A stretch of DNA of 64,000 bases from NCBI GenBank assembly GCA_001414345.1, contig LLCB01000016.1, positions 124,001-188,000 of the forward strand. Reading direction: 5' to 3'. This stretch comes from Hymenoscyphus infarciens. Its lineage: Eukaryota > Ascomycota > Leotiomycetes > Helotiales > Helotiaceae. Below are positions 50,138 through 63,000 of the stretch, in pieces. Both the position numbers and the translations under genes were made by a program. Within the stretch, counting starts at the first letter, position 1, and each line of letters opens with the position of its first letter. The notes under the pieces are model-generated. The model was not told the DNA's origin. It ran no database searches and worked only from the letters and a program-made list of their open reading frames with translations.

Positions 50138-51679
50138 ATGTCAACCTCTCGAGATGCTCCGAATCCTCTGAGACCCTACTACAAACCGCCCTCGATCGGA
50201 ATTCCTCAAGATGTCCCAGGAACCACGAGCTCCGGAACTCATGGACTGGGGCCAAAAAATGGCAGCGCAGCAGCCTATGCCTCGTCGGCAGCACGAGATA
50301 TGTTTGATTATGGCGACTACTTATCCGATTCCTCGCCCTCGTCAATAGAAGCGATTAGGAGGAGCTTGGATGACTGGGTGTATAAATACTTTAGCATTCT
50401 CTTGTCCCAGCCATTCGATGTGGCGAAAACAATCTTGCAAGTCAAGAGCCAGGGGCTGCTAGAGGGGACAATACCGAAACCTGCGGAAAACCTGCGAACA
50501 AATTCTTCGGGTTATCGGGGTTCCTCATATAATGTTGTATGTTGCGTCAACCCTCCTGACAAACAAACCGCCACTAATAGAAAATGTAGTATCCTTCAGA
50601 TGATTCTGACCCAGACGACGAGCCCGCATATTTCACCTCAACCGCCCCCTCTTCACAATCATTTCACTCCCCCTCCCAGCGAAGACGACGTTCAAGTACA
50701 AGAGATTCTTCTCCCCTCCCAAGTAGACCATCTACTGCATCCCACCAGTTATCACTGAAGAGAGCGGACTCGCTGCTAGAAGTCATATCACAGGAATGGT
50801 CAAAGGAAGGATCATGGGGAGTGTGGAAAGCATCCAATGCTACATTTGTATATTCCCTCTTACTGCAGACCATAGAGCAATGGTCTAGGGGACTATTCTC
50901 TGCACTTTTCAACGTCCCCGAAACGGGGTTGAACAGCTCAGCGAGTCTGGTAGATTCCCCATACCCCTGGGCATCTCTCGCAGTAGCAGTTGCTGCAGCC
51001 GTTAGCACAGGACTTGTCCTCGCACCACTCGACCTCGTCCGAACCAAGTATGTTCTACCTTACTCTAAACAATTCCAAAGTTAACGTTCCCAGACTTATA
51101 GTAACCCCAGTCTCCACCCCCCAACGTTCTCTCGTACACAACCTACGAACCCTCCCCTCATACATCTGCCCCACGACACTAATGATACCCACCATCCTCC
51201 ACAGTCTCATCACCCCAACCATCAACCACTCCACTCCCCTCCTCCTCCGTTCCCATCTCGGAATCGACCCCGTCCTTACACCGACCACCTACAGCATCGC
51301 AAACTTTCTCTCCCGAACACTCGAACTCTTCCTAAAACTCCCTCTCGAAACGGTCCTGAGGAGAGGTCAAGTCTCGGTTCTTGGTTCTGAAGTACATATT
51401 ACCCAAGACGGGAGGAATCTAGAAACGGTTGTGGAACCTGGTCCTTATACGGGGTTGATGGGGACTATGTGGTCTATTGTCTACGAAGAAGGCGGATCTG
51501 GGAAGGAACCCGAGACTATCCCAGGTAGTAGAGCTGTTCGCAAGACGAAGAAATCGCAACGAAAAGGACAAGGTTTTGAGGGTCTCTGGAGGGGCTGGAG
51601 AGTCGGTATGTGGGGATTAGTAGGGATGTGGGGTGCTAGAGCGATGGGCGGATCAGGGGGGAATGCGAGGGAATTTTGA
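50138..51679 (+). CDS. UGO1: Ugo1-like mitochondrial outer-membrane fusion protein
   Basis: Three exons (50,138-50,536; 50,590-51,047; 51,094-51,679), with both introns starting GTATGT (53 and 46 bp), give 480 residues, close to yeast Ugo1. It is a divergent mitochondrial-carrier-fold protein: degenerate P-x-[DE]-x-x-[KR] signatures are Q-P-F-D-V-A-K (91-97), P-L-D-L-V-R (279-284) and P-L-E-T-V-L-R (369-375). The N-terminal ~75 residues are soluble and Pro/Ser-rich. A disordered Ser/Arg/Pro segment (~134-180, after Y-P-S-D-D-S-D) sits between the first signature and the hydrophobic core. In yeast, Ugo1 sits in the outer membrane and couples Fzo1 and Mgm1 in mitochondrial fusion. Both splice junctions preserve frame. 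It is divergent from the mitochondrial ferredoxin gene. Confidence 0.9.
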
Positions 51680-53325
51680 TGATACCAAGATTGATGTATT
51701 TAGCATTTGGCGTTTTGTTAGAATTCTTTTGGCCCCGTTTGGAGGGGCAAAGTGTATGTTTGCGGGATTAGGTGGTTACTCTACTCTTGTCTATAGGCAT
51801 TGGGTGTGGAATTTCAGAATCACTACACTCTGCGATTTTGGAACTTCCTTTTAACCCCGTTGTGCTGAAGGGCGTCAACGTAGATAGGGTTGTGGTTTTC
51901 CTGGGTCGGATCTGAATTGTTGCGGCTTACTCGTAAGCAACCAGCTTAGCTAACCAACGGCTGAGAGTTGCTAGCTTACTTAGCAAGTTCCAGCTTACTC
52001 GATAGCGTCTAGCTTATCTTAAACTTATAACTTACTTAATAAGTATTAGCTTACTTATCTCTTAATTACTAGCTTATTTATTAAAGAGTAGCTCTAGCTT
52101 AATTTAAAATTTATAGCTTACTTAGAGACTACTAGCTTACGCTTACTTATTAAATACTAGCTCGACTCGAAGCTTACTTACTAACTATTAGCTTACTCGA
52201 CAAGTACTAGCGTTTCTATTACTTATAAGCTTACTTAGTAGTTACTTATAAGCTACTTATAGAATACTCGTAGATTACTTATTTATAAATAACTTATTTA
52301 TAAATTACTTTTATATAGTATTCTAAATATATTAAACTTTAAAAACAACTTAATTATAAATTATAATAGTTAAATTATTAAAATATATAGCTTTCTAAAG
52401 CTAAACTATAAATTAATAAAAGTCGATTTTTTTAATACTATTTTAATAAATTATTTAATTATAAAACTTAAAACTTAAAACTTAAAAGTAAGAATATTTA
52501 TATAACTTTAAATTATAGAACTTAAGTAATAAAATTCAAGTATAAGATAATATAGTATATATATATATATATATCTATTAAATATTTATATATATTATAA
52601 TTACTTAATATCTACTTTCTACTAATATATACTATCTAGTATTATATTAAATATAAGTACTATTTAACTTTAAATCTAGAATACTAACTAGTCTATTTAT
52701 TATAGATAATATACTACTATTATTTTTAAGAGAAAAGTATATTAAGTAAACTAGAATTACTAGAGCTATACTATTAGTATATCTAGTCTTTAAAACCTTT
52801 TTATAATATATAATAGTAAAGAATATTAAAGAATAATACTATTTATAAATATAAATATATTATAAAGAAAAAGACGTACTTTTAAAAGTAAGATAGAAGA
52901 ATTAGTAGCTTTTAAAATAGATTAATTAAATATAGATTTATCTATTAATATTTACTTTTTACTATATACTTTTAAATTATCTTTTATTACTTTTAAATTC
53001 TTATTTAACTCTTTTAATTCTTTAATTAAGAAGTTATTATTCTATAGATAATCTAGAACTATATTTATTACTTAATTACTTCTATCTTTATTATTAAAAA
53101 ACTTACTAAATTTATCTTAATTAGCTTTTTTAGCTTTCTTTAATTTTCAAGCTATTTTAAATTATAACTTCTATTTATAGACTTTTTCTCGTTTATCTAA
53201 AAAGTCTAAGTTTAAAAATATCTTTTTAAATCTATACTAATAAAATAAGTTTTAAATCTAAGTATACTATAGTATAAGTTTCTCTCTTCTTATTTTATAT
53301 TATATTATTAAATATTACTATATAT
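51680..53325. other. 3' flank of UGO1-like gene, then AT-rich relic
   Basis: The first ~240 bp have normal composition. From ~51,924 a minisatellite begins and composition falls to RIP-level AT by ~52.0 kb. The remainder holds no gene and no element I can assign; an (AT)n run is at about 52,556-52,573. Confidence 0.65.
51924..52260. repeat. Degenerate agcttact minisatellite at the island edge
   Basis: The motif agcttact(c/t)g/a followed by ~8-15 variable bases recurs more than ten times, with a period near 19-30 bp. Early copies are C/G-containing and later ones AT-only, so RIP-like decay increases away from the gene. Confidence 0.7.
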
Positions 53326-53666
53326 TATAATAATACGTTATTCTAAATTACTACTATTCGTAAAACTACTAATACCTCTATAACTTATAAGATAGAAGGT
53401 ACTAAAGAGAGTAAGGTTTAGATATTATATATTTTACTTTAAAGCTTTTATTATTTTAGTAGCTATATTAGAAAGGACTTAGTTATTATTCTTATTAAGA
53501 CTTAGTAGTCTCTAACCTCTTATATATAGATATTTATACTTAATATAGAAGAAGAATAGTTTTTTCTTTTCTTTTATATTAGTACCTAGTATTTATATAT
53601 ATTATTCTATCTTAAACGTACTCTTATATACCTCTTCTCTAGTAGTATATATTTTATACTATTATA
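53326..53666 (+). repeat. 5' LTR of Gypsy copy 2
   Basis: 341 bp, beginning tataataatacg and ending tatactattata. It matches both LTR families described above in different parts. No partner LTR is present downstream in the window. Confidence 0.8.
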
Positions 53667-54249
53667 TAAAAAGGAAAAACTCTTCTTTACTAGTAATAGC
53701 TTTTATAATATCTCTTTTAAGCTTATTATTACTTTTTATTTTAATTTCAATTTAGCTTAGAATTAGACTATTATAATACTATTTTTAAATAGCTAAGTAA
53801 TTAAAGACTACTTAGATAGCTAGTAATACTAGAGTTTAGTATTTATATAGATAGCTAGTAAAAATCGTATCTTATATATTAAGAGATTAGAATATACTAA
53901 GTATTCTTAAGAATTCTAATAACTCTCTTAGTATAGAGACTACTATATACGATTTAGATAGTTAATATATCATAGTTATCTAGAAAACTCTTAAATTAAC
54001 TCTTTTACTCTCTTTTAATTAATATTTAATATATTAGACTTAGAAGTAACTCTAAGTCTTTTTTAAGCTTATTTTTAAAATATAGAGCCTCTCTTTAAAG
54101 AAGAAAGTTAAGTACTAATAGAAAGGTCTCTAACTTATTACTATATATCTAAGAATAAAAAGTTATAGAATAATAAAGGTAAGAGTATAATACTTAGAAG
54201 CTAGAGAGATAACTAAGACTTTTCTAATATAGATAAGATATAAGAAGTA

Positions 54250-57200
54250 ATCTAAGCTATAGAGGCTAAAGATTAAGAAAAAGATAGAAGAATCTAGTAG
54301 TAAGATAACTAAATTACCTAATTAGTACATTTAGTATAATAGATTAGTAAATACTTATTAGATAATAATTAGAGTCTAAGTCTCTACTAACTAAATCGAA
54401 CTTCTTCTTTATACTCTCCTATTATACTAGACTATTTTTAGATATAAAACTCTACTTTTAATATTCTTTCTTTATAATAATTATAATAATCTATCTTTTA
54501 AATTATAAGCTAAAACCTTACTAAAAGCCTAATAACCTACTAAAAGTAAAATTATAAAGAAAATTAAACTTTTAAATAATAGTACTTTACTTACTTATAA
54601 GTAATAGAAGATATCTATATATAATAGACTCTAAGTAAACGCTAACTATTACTATATACTTAAAACTTATAAAGCTCTTATTTAAAGAATAACTATAAAA
54701 CTTACTAAGAGCTACTTAAAGCCTTAATATAAGTTAGATATAAGTAATATAGCTTTTAAAGATTAATAAGATATAATAGAACTTCTTAATTCTTACTTTC
54801 TAACTAGTTATAAGAAAGAGAATACTTAGAATGAATTTTAAGTCTTATAAATAAGTAGAAAGAGTTATATAAGAGAAACCTTTTTAGATTTTAGAGTATA
54901 CTTCTTAAGTATAGCTATATTTAAAGAGATACTAGAGTTAGAAAGATTTTACTAGATATAAGATAAGATTATACTCTAGTTTTAAGATAGCTCTATATTA
55001 ACTAAGAGATATTAGAACTATAATTTTAATAAAATAGTAGTAGATCTTTTAGCTTTAGATAAAGAGAAGTATTAAAATATAGAATTATCTCTAATAAGTA
55101 CTATAGTTAAACTAATTAGTATAACTTTATTATTTAAAAAGATAAGCACTTTTTAATTCTTATCTAGCTCTATATTAAAACTCTTCTTACTCTTATATAA
55201 ACTTAATTCTACTTTTTAGAAGATTTTATAAACTCTTAGACTAGTTTCTACTAGTAAAAAATTAAAGACTATATTAATAGACTAAGTTCTTACTAATATA
55301 AAGTATTATTATTATAGTAAGCTTAGATATTTTAAACTTAATTACTCTAATCTTCTTAGTATTAATAAAATAGATAATTAACCTAAAAAAGAATAACTAT
55401 TTAAAGAATACACTAACTCTAATCTAAGTTAGAAGAAAAATAAAGAGATCTAGATATAAATTCTTTTCTAAGCTTATATAAATATAATTTAATTAGACTT
55501 AATCTTTCTAAGTTTATAAGAGGAAAATAGTTTCTTATAAATACTACTCTTAGTATATAGAGATATAGTATTAAAATATAAGCTTTAGTAAATATAGAAG
55601 TAAATAAGTATCTATTTCTAAATTAACTACTAGCTTTATAATTATCTAAAGTAATAGCTTTATAGATCTAGAAACTACTATATTTAATATCTATTTATAA
55701 ATATAATAATAGTACTAAAAGATAAGTAACTTAGTTTATATAACTCTATTTAAACGTAGATAAATATTATATTTATAACTATCTCTTTATTATTCTAGAT
55801 CTTAGATAATAAGACCTAATTATTAATAATAAGTAGTTAAACTATTTTAAAGTCTTTCTTAACTTTTTAAAAAGCTAGATTACTTAGCTAGCTAATTACT
55901 TTTTAACTCTCTACTTTAGTAAGAATATCTTACTTTTACTTTTTAACTAGAACTAGAAACCTATTTTAAATTACTAGTTAGATATAAATCAAAGAGAATA
56001 TATAATCTATTAATAAGAAAGACGTAAAAAGAGTAGACTTATAAATATAGCTAAGTTATTACTCTTATTTATAATAATAATACCTTTTAAAATTTTAACT
56101 TTTAACTCTAGTCTAAAGCCTCTTTAAACTACTAGTATAGCTTTAAAAAGCTAGACTTTATACTCTTTTATTAATAAAATAAGTATAAAGATTATATATT
56201 TTAATATAAAATAACTTAACTTAGAATTTTATATAACTAGTATTTATAAGCTTAATTAGATTATTAATAAAATATTAGCCTCTTTTTAGAATAATAATAA
56301 TATAAGAGCTCTAATATAGGCTTAACTTTTAAAATATTATTCTTTTTATAAAGACGTATTCTTAAAAGTAGCTTTTAATAAGCTCTCTTTTTACTATAAA
56401 TATAACTTTAAGATTATTTTAAATAAACTATTTCTTAACTTCTTTTTATCTCTGTATTAATAGTTAACTATAAAGCTTAAAGTTATAAAGAAGTATTTTA
56501 TAAAGAACCTAGATAAGAGGTTTATTATTAATAGTAATAGCTCTTTTACCTTTTTAGTATTCTTTATTAAAAAAGCTAATAGTAATAAGTTATAGTTCTA
56601 TATTAATTATAAGAAGCTAAATACTCTAATCTAAAATAATCTCTACTTAATTTTTTAAATTAATAAACTTCTTTTAAGAATAAAGATAGCTAAAATCTTT
56701 ACTAAGTTAGATATAAGATAAGCTTTCTATTATATCTAAATAGACCTTAACTTAGAAAAGATAATAACGTTTAGAACTAGGTATAGTATATATAAATATA
56801 AGGTCCTCTCTTTTAAACTCTATAATAGCTTTACTACTTATTAATATTATATAAATAATATTTTAATTAACTATTTAAATAACTTTTATATTACTTACTT
56901 AGATAATATTTTAATTAACTATTTAAATAACTTTTATATTACTTACTTAGATAATATTTTAATTTATTTAAATACTATTAAAGAATATAAGAAATAGATT
57001 AGGAAGGTTCTAAATCGGCTCTAAGAAGCTAAACTCTAAGTAGATATTAAGAAAAGCGAATTTAATATTATTAGAGTTAAATACTTAGGATTTATCTTAA
57101 CTATAAAAAGACTTAAAGTTAATTCTAAAAAGGTAGAACCTCTATAAAACTAGGTCTAATCTACTGCTATAATAGATATAAAGTCTTATTTAAGGTTTAT

Positions 57201-58690
57201 AAGATTTTATAAATAATTTATTAAAAGTTATACTAAGAATTATTAAACTTCTAACTATAATAATATACCTTTTAAAGCTATTTCTATAAATATCTAAATA
57301 TAAAAAAGCTTTTAAAATACTAAGAACTAGGCTACTTATTATATAAACCTTATACTACTTTAACTATAATTATAATATAAAGGTAGAAATAGACTTCTTA
57401 GAAGAAGTAATAGTAGATATATTCTTATAATAATATAATAGCTTTTAGTACTCTATTAGGTTCTACTTATACGTTCTAGTTAGCTATAAATTAAACTAGA
57501 AGATCTATAATAAAGAACTATCTACTATTATAAAAGTTTTAAGAAATAGTACTTTAAACTTATATTATATTAGAAGTATATTAATATATATTTAGACTAT
57601 AGATTATTAGAATACTTTATAATAACTAAGTTACTTATAACTAAGTAAGTCTAATAGATAGAGTTTTTATTAGACTTTAACTTTTAGATCTAATTTATAT
57701 CTAGAAAAAGTAATTAAAAAGTAGATATACTAACTTAATATAAATAAGACCTAAAAACCTATAATTAAGCTAAATTAGATAGCTACTTATATACTCTCTT
57801 AAAACCTAATTAGTTAAACTTTTAAATTAATACTAAACTTACTTAGATCTTTTTATAAGAATAGTCTACCTCTTTTAATATGATTTAGTTAGACGTTATT
57901 CTAGAGTTAAGTTTAGATATAATTTAGAAGTTAAAAGAAGATAACTTATACTTCTTTTAGAAAAACTATTATAAACTTTTAAATAAATACTTTATCTTAT
58001 TAGATAATTTACTCCTTTTTAAGAATTAACTTTATATTTAAAAGAATACTAAACTCTATATAAAGCTAATCTAAGAAGTCTATAACTAAGTATCTAGTAC
58101 TTATCTAAGTATAAAAAAGATATACTAGTTATTAATATAATACTACTACTAGGTTAGACTAGGTTTAAACTATAAAAGCTATATAGTAAATTATTAAGCT
58201 TATAAATACTCTTATTCTTAATAAACTAAGTAATAAAGCTTTTTTTACTCTCTTCTAGTACTTAACTACTCTATATAATATTTATATATAGATTTTAAAT
58301 TATTCTTAAAAGATAAATATAGATTTAATACTATATTAGTATTTATTAACTAACTTAGAAAGGATTTAGTATTAATACTCTACTATTTAACTATAGATAT
58401 TAAAAGACTAGCTAAACTTTTTATTTAATAGATTTACTATTTTAGTTACTACTTTAAATTAATTACGTCTAATTGAGAACCTTAATTTATATTATTATTT
58501 TAGACTAAATTTTATTAAATAATTAGTATTAAGCTTAAGCTTAGTACTATCTACTATAAATAGATAGATAGATAGATCGAGATAATAAACTAATATATTA
58601 ATTAGAGACTAAGAGTCTTTATAACCTATTATTAAGATAACTAGAGCGAATTAATCTCTTTAATAAATAGAGTATAAATATTAGTATAAC
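54250..58690 (+). pseudogene. Gypsy gag-pol relic, copy 2
   Basis: Colinear with the copy 1 gag-pol relic: zinc-knuckle region near 55.3 kb, reverse transcriptase about 56.5-57.1 kb, RNase H about 57.3-57.7 kb, integrase about 58.0-58.65 kb. It is full of TAG/TAA stops. A perfect 48-bp direct duplication at 56,861-56,956 repeats the catalytic Y-L-D-N segment in frame. Truncated before the chromodomain-like tail. Confidence 0.85.
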
Positions 58691-58980
58691 TTATAGTTAT
58701 AAAAGCGATATAAAAAGAGTTATATTATCGTTCGTATATACTAAGTAAAGCTAGCTACGATGCCTACTTAAGTAGCTCTTAAGTAAGAAGTACGTATACT
58801 TATATATACTAATCTAAGTCGCTATTTATCTCTTAAATATATACTAATACTAATACTTCTTTAAAATAATAGAAGTTAGTACTCTAAAAATTATTAAAAT
58901 CTCCTATTTAATCTAACTAATTAGAGCTCTCTATCTCTATTCTCGACTAATAAAAAGGCTCTATTTCAGTTCTCTATTAT
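58691..58980. other. Junction segment between Gypsy and Copia relics
   Basis: About 290 bp without coding texture, with slightly more CG than its neighbours. It may contain the 3' LTR or untranslated end of the minus-strand Copia element, but no partner LTR was found to prove it. Confidence 0.35.
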
Positions 58981-61900
58981 CTCTTATTTCGTTCTACCTA
59001 CTTTATAAGGTTAATATCTAGCTTATTAGTATTGATTAACTTTTGTAGAGTATTATAGTAACTCTTTTTAGTTATAGCATTTATAGGATTACTCTTATTA
59101 TTAATCTATTTAATCTTATTAATCTCTTTTAATTTATATACTTCTTATAGATATATAATATTAATTATTAGTTGCTTCTCTTTAGTTATATCTAATTTAG
59201 CTATATATTTATAAATAGACTTTAAATTAGTATATACTATAAGTAGTATCTTAAATCCTAAGATACTTTTAAAAGTTGATTTTATTAAAGCTATAGTATT
59301 AAATCTAGAGCTTATTATATATAATTCTAATACTAAAACACTATAAGTAACTCTCTTATATTTAGTAGAGGACTAATATAAGATATTAGTATTATTATCT
59401 TTATTTATAAGAGTAATAATATAACTAATTTATAATAATAAGTCCTTATTATTAGTAAATAATCTATTAGTAAAAGTATATAACTTTAGAGAAGATTTAT
59501 CTCATTTAACAAATTTAATTCCTCTTAAAAGATTGTCGATTTATTATTAAATTCGCTTATTAAGAAGTGAAATATCGTTATCTTAAGAATCAATAGTTTA
59601 GATAGTATATAATAAGTTAAAAGCAGCCTTAGACTAGGATATTATAGCTAAGTATACCTCTCTAACATATTATATAATATATTAATCTTTAGTATCTACT
59701 ATATATAATATCTCTTTTATATTAGATATCTCGAATAAAGCCTTTTATACTAAATCTAAGTGTTTTATATAATTCTAAGTAAGAGATATAAAGCTATTAT
59801 AATACTTAGTAATTAACTCTCTATTAAATTTAATTAGATAGTTAATAGTAAGCTTCTCTCTCTTTTTAGATATAAACCTAGCTTTGTTAATAGTAAGCTC
59901 TTCTTTATTAGTAAAAGTATTATTAGCGAGTATAAGAGTATTATTAGTTTAAAGGCCTACTATACTAAAAGAGGCATCTAACTTTACTTACTTATTATAT
60001 TAGTATAACTTAGTATATAAAAGATAAGAGTTAAATATTAACTATTCTAATATAAGCCTTAGAATATAGTATTTATAATACGTTATAAACTAATAATTAC
60101 TAGCTTCTAGAATACTATATAATAGCCTAATCACTTTAAAGAATATATCTTTCTATTAAGAATAACCTTTAAAAGAGTATATAAAGAATTTCTAATTTAA
60201 GTTAGTTAAAGATTATATATATACTTATATAATATTCTAAATAAATACTTATAAACCTAGAAGTATTATAATAAGTATAAGGATTATTCTTTAGCTTACT
60301 CTCTAAATTATAAGCGCTTAAGTAAGCACTAGTAACTTTTTAGTATTATTATCTACTTAGATTACTAATCTTAACTTTATAAAAGTAAGTACTATACTCT
60401 TAAATTTAATATTATCTATAAAGCGTAATCTAAATATTCTAGTATTAAGAGATAACTCTTTCTAAGTAATAATCTTAAAAACATCTTAATTAGTTAATTT
60501 ATTAATCTCCTTTTATTACGATTTAACGTATACTATACTATTATTAGCTATAAATACTTTAATATTATAAGGTTTACTTAAATTAGTAAGAAAAGTTCTA
60601 ATATCTTTAAGAGTAATATAGTCGAAATCGTTTATAAAAGTGTCTAACTATTAGAATAAGACTTTGAAAGACCTATTCAAAGGCCTTAGATACTTTTAGA
60701 GCTATCTATATCTACGCTTCTAAAGAGGTTCTAGTATAGTTTCTAGAATATCGGTGTTTTAGTAGATTTATAACTATTAAAGTTAGTATTAGAGAGAAGG
60801 TGAATATTATTTAATATCTTATCTACTCTATTACTTAAAAGTTCCTCCTTTTTTATAGAGTTATAGTATTATTTTAGACAGTGTTATACTAGAAACTTCC
60901 TTAGTTACTAGTACTATTCTAGAAGTTTTAGAAGTTTTAATAAAGTATAGCTTTATAACTATAGATTAAAACTTTATAGAACTACTTAGTAGTACTATAA
61001 TATAGTTCTTATTCTCGATTTCTTAAAAGACAAAAGGTTCTATCTAAGACTTTATATACTCTCTCTATACTAAAACGTCTAAATTTAAGAGTAAGTTCTT
61101 AACTCGGTTAATTAGTCTATTTTATATATTAAGAGCTTCTTTAACTTAATAGGATACGAGCTACTTTTATACTTCTTAAGTAGCCTTTTTATAGATCTCT
61201 AATCTTATAGAAATCAGTTACGAAGATATATTAGTTATAGTTATTCGAGTATATGCTCTATATACTAATAGAGTAGAGACTAGTCTATTTAGGCCTATTA
61301 TATTATTAATTACTTTAAAGGCTATTTAAAGTACTAAACTTTATAAGAGATAGAGCTCTTATTTACGTATAATATTATATACTTATTAAATTAGTTTATA
61401 GTAATATTCTACTATACTAATTAGATTATATACCTTAACTAGTATAGTTTTTACTATAGTATCTATTCTAGTAGTAGAGTATATAAAGTCCTTTCTAATA
61501 AAGTTTATTCTAGTATTTATAATAATATAATTAAAGAGTCTAAGATATATATTAATCTAATATCTTTAGAAGATCTCTTATATAGTTGTTGCTTTTATAT
61601 CTAGTAAAAAGTTACCTACTTAATACTTTATTACTTTATCTATATAGTATAAGACTACTTACTTATTAAGAAAGAAAGTATTAATTAAAATACTATAATT
61701 AAATTTAAAGTTATTATAAAGAGTAAACTTAAATTAGTTAAGTAAACTTCTATGCTTTTAATAGTATTCGCAAAATTTAGTAAGATATTAAAGAATGTCT
61801 TAGTTAATACAATGCCTAGCTCTTTCTAATACACGTTATAATCTTAGTACTAATAGATAGCTAAATCGTCTATAGAGTTATTAAATATTAATATTCATAA

Positions 61901-63000
61901 GAAATATCAGGTACTCTTATATAAAGTTATATATAGCTTTATCCTAGAATAGAAAAGGGTATCTAAATTATTATATAATAGAGAACTATTTAATCTCTAT
62001 TCCTTTCTTATTCTCTTAAATAAATACGTTTTAAAAATTATTTAAAGTAACTTTTAGATTATCTATATTATTAATATAAAGAATAAAAAGAGTATCTAAT
62101 TATACTATATAAAATTCTACTTTCCTAATTAGTATATCGATTATTATCGATTCTAAAGTTAAAGTATATCTCTTACTAAACTAGATATTAAATTAACCTT
62201 TTATACCTTTATTAACTAAGACGCTTTTAATAAGTCTAATATATATAAGATAATAGTTATATTCTATACTTAACTTTTAAGCTACTCTAGTATCGATTAT
62301 TATACTAAAGAAGTTCTCTTTTATATATCTTTTAGCTATTATTATAAACACCTTCTCTATAAATTCGTATATAACGTTAAAAGTGTTATTTAGGTTTTAT
62401 AGAATATATCTATTAATAGCGTATTCTTGTATTAAACTTATTAAATTTATAGTAAGTTATTTAGTATTTAAATTATTAATAAATCCTATAAAAGTAATAT
62501 TATAATAGATAACTTTATTATCTAAGCTAGTATTTAATAAGTAACTATCTTCTTTTAATAGAGTAATAGTATAAAGTATCTCTAATATCTCCTCTTCTTA
62601 AGTACCTTAAGTATATACTATATTTATATTATATACCTTTCTAATATACCTGTCTTACTTACTTTTAAAGTATTTAGAATTCTTATTAGTCTATTTAGTA
62701 AAGTAATAGTCCTACTCTTCTTAACTATAATCCTAAGATAAATAGTCGTTCTTTCTATATATATAATATATCTTCTTCTTCTTATATTAATCTATATTAC
62801 TAAATTTATTTATACTATATTATCTACTCTTATAGAAGTATCTTTTAGTTATTATAGTTTTATTTATAACTATCTCTAGGTAGACTTTTATATAAGATTA
62901 GATCGAACTTTATAGAAGAGTAATAGTATTAGAAATCGAAGAGTCTTAGAGTAAGGTTAATATTATAATAGTATAATCTAAGACCTTTTTATATACTAAA
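58980..63000 (-). pseudogene. Copia/Ty1-type gag-pol relic
   Basis: Read on the minus strand, blocks of a fungal Copia polyprotein appear in the expected order gag, integrase, RT, RNase H. A gag zinc-knuckle (Y-Y-I-Y-R-K, Cys turned to Tyr) is at about 62.7-62.8 kb. The integrase C-terminal region is about 60.95-61.5 kb, with Y-N-I-I-R-K and N-R-L-V-S-T-L-L-V. The RT end is near 59.5-60.6 kb. RNase H is about 58.98-59.5 kb, with S-S-T-K-Y-K-R-V-T and K-S-T-F-K-S-I-L-G-F. Integrase before RT is diagnostic of Copia. All frames are broken by RIP stops. The 5' end lies to the right, probably beyond 63 kb and possibly outside the window. Edges are approximate. Confidence 0.75.

Larger units (their letters stand above)
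53326..58690 (+). mobile_element. Truncated Gypsy retrotransposon (copy 2)
   Basis: Starts with a 341-bp LTR (53,326-53,666) and follows the copy 1 interior colinearly until about 58,690, in the post-integrase region, where similarity stops after a ~20-bp deletion. The tail, the antisense frame and the 3' LTR are missing. The LTR is ~160 bp shorter than in copy 1, and its leader (taaaaaggaaaaactc) is closer to that of the 44-kb element, so this is a related subfamily. RIP damage is at least as heavy as in copy 1. Confidence 0.88.
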
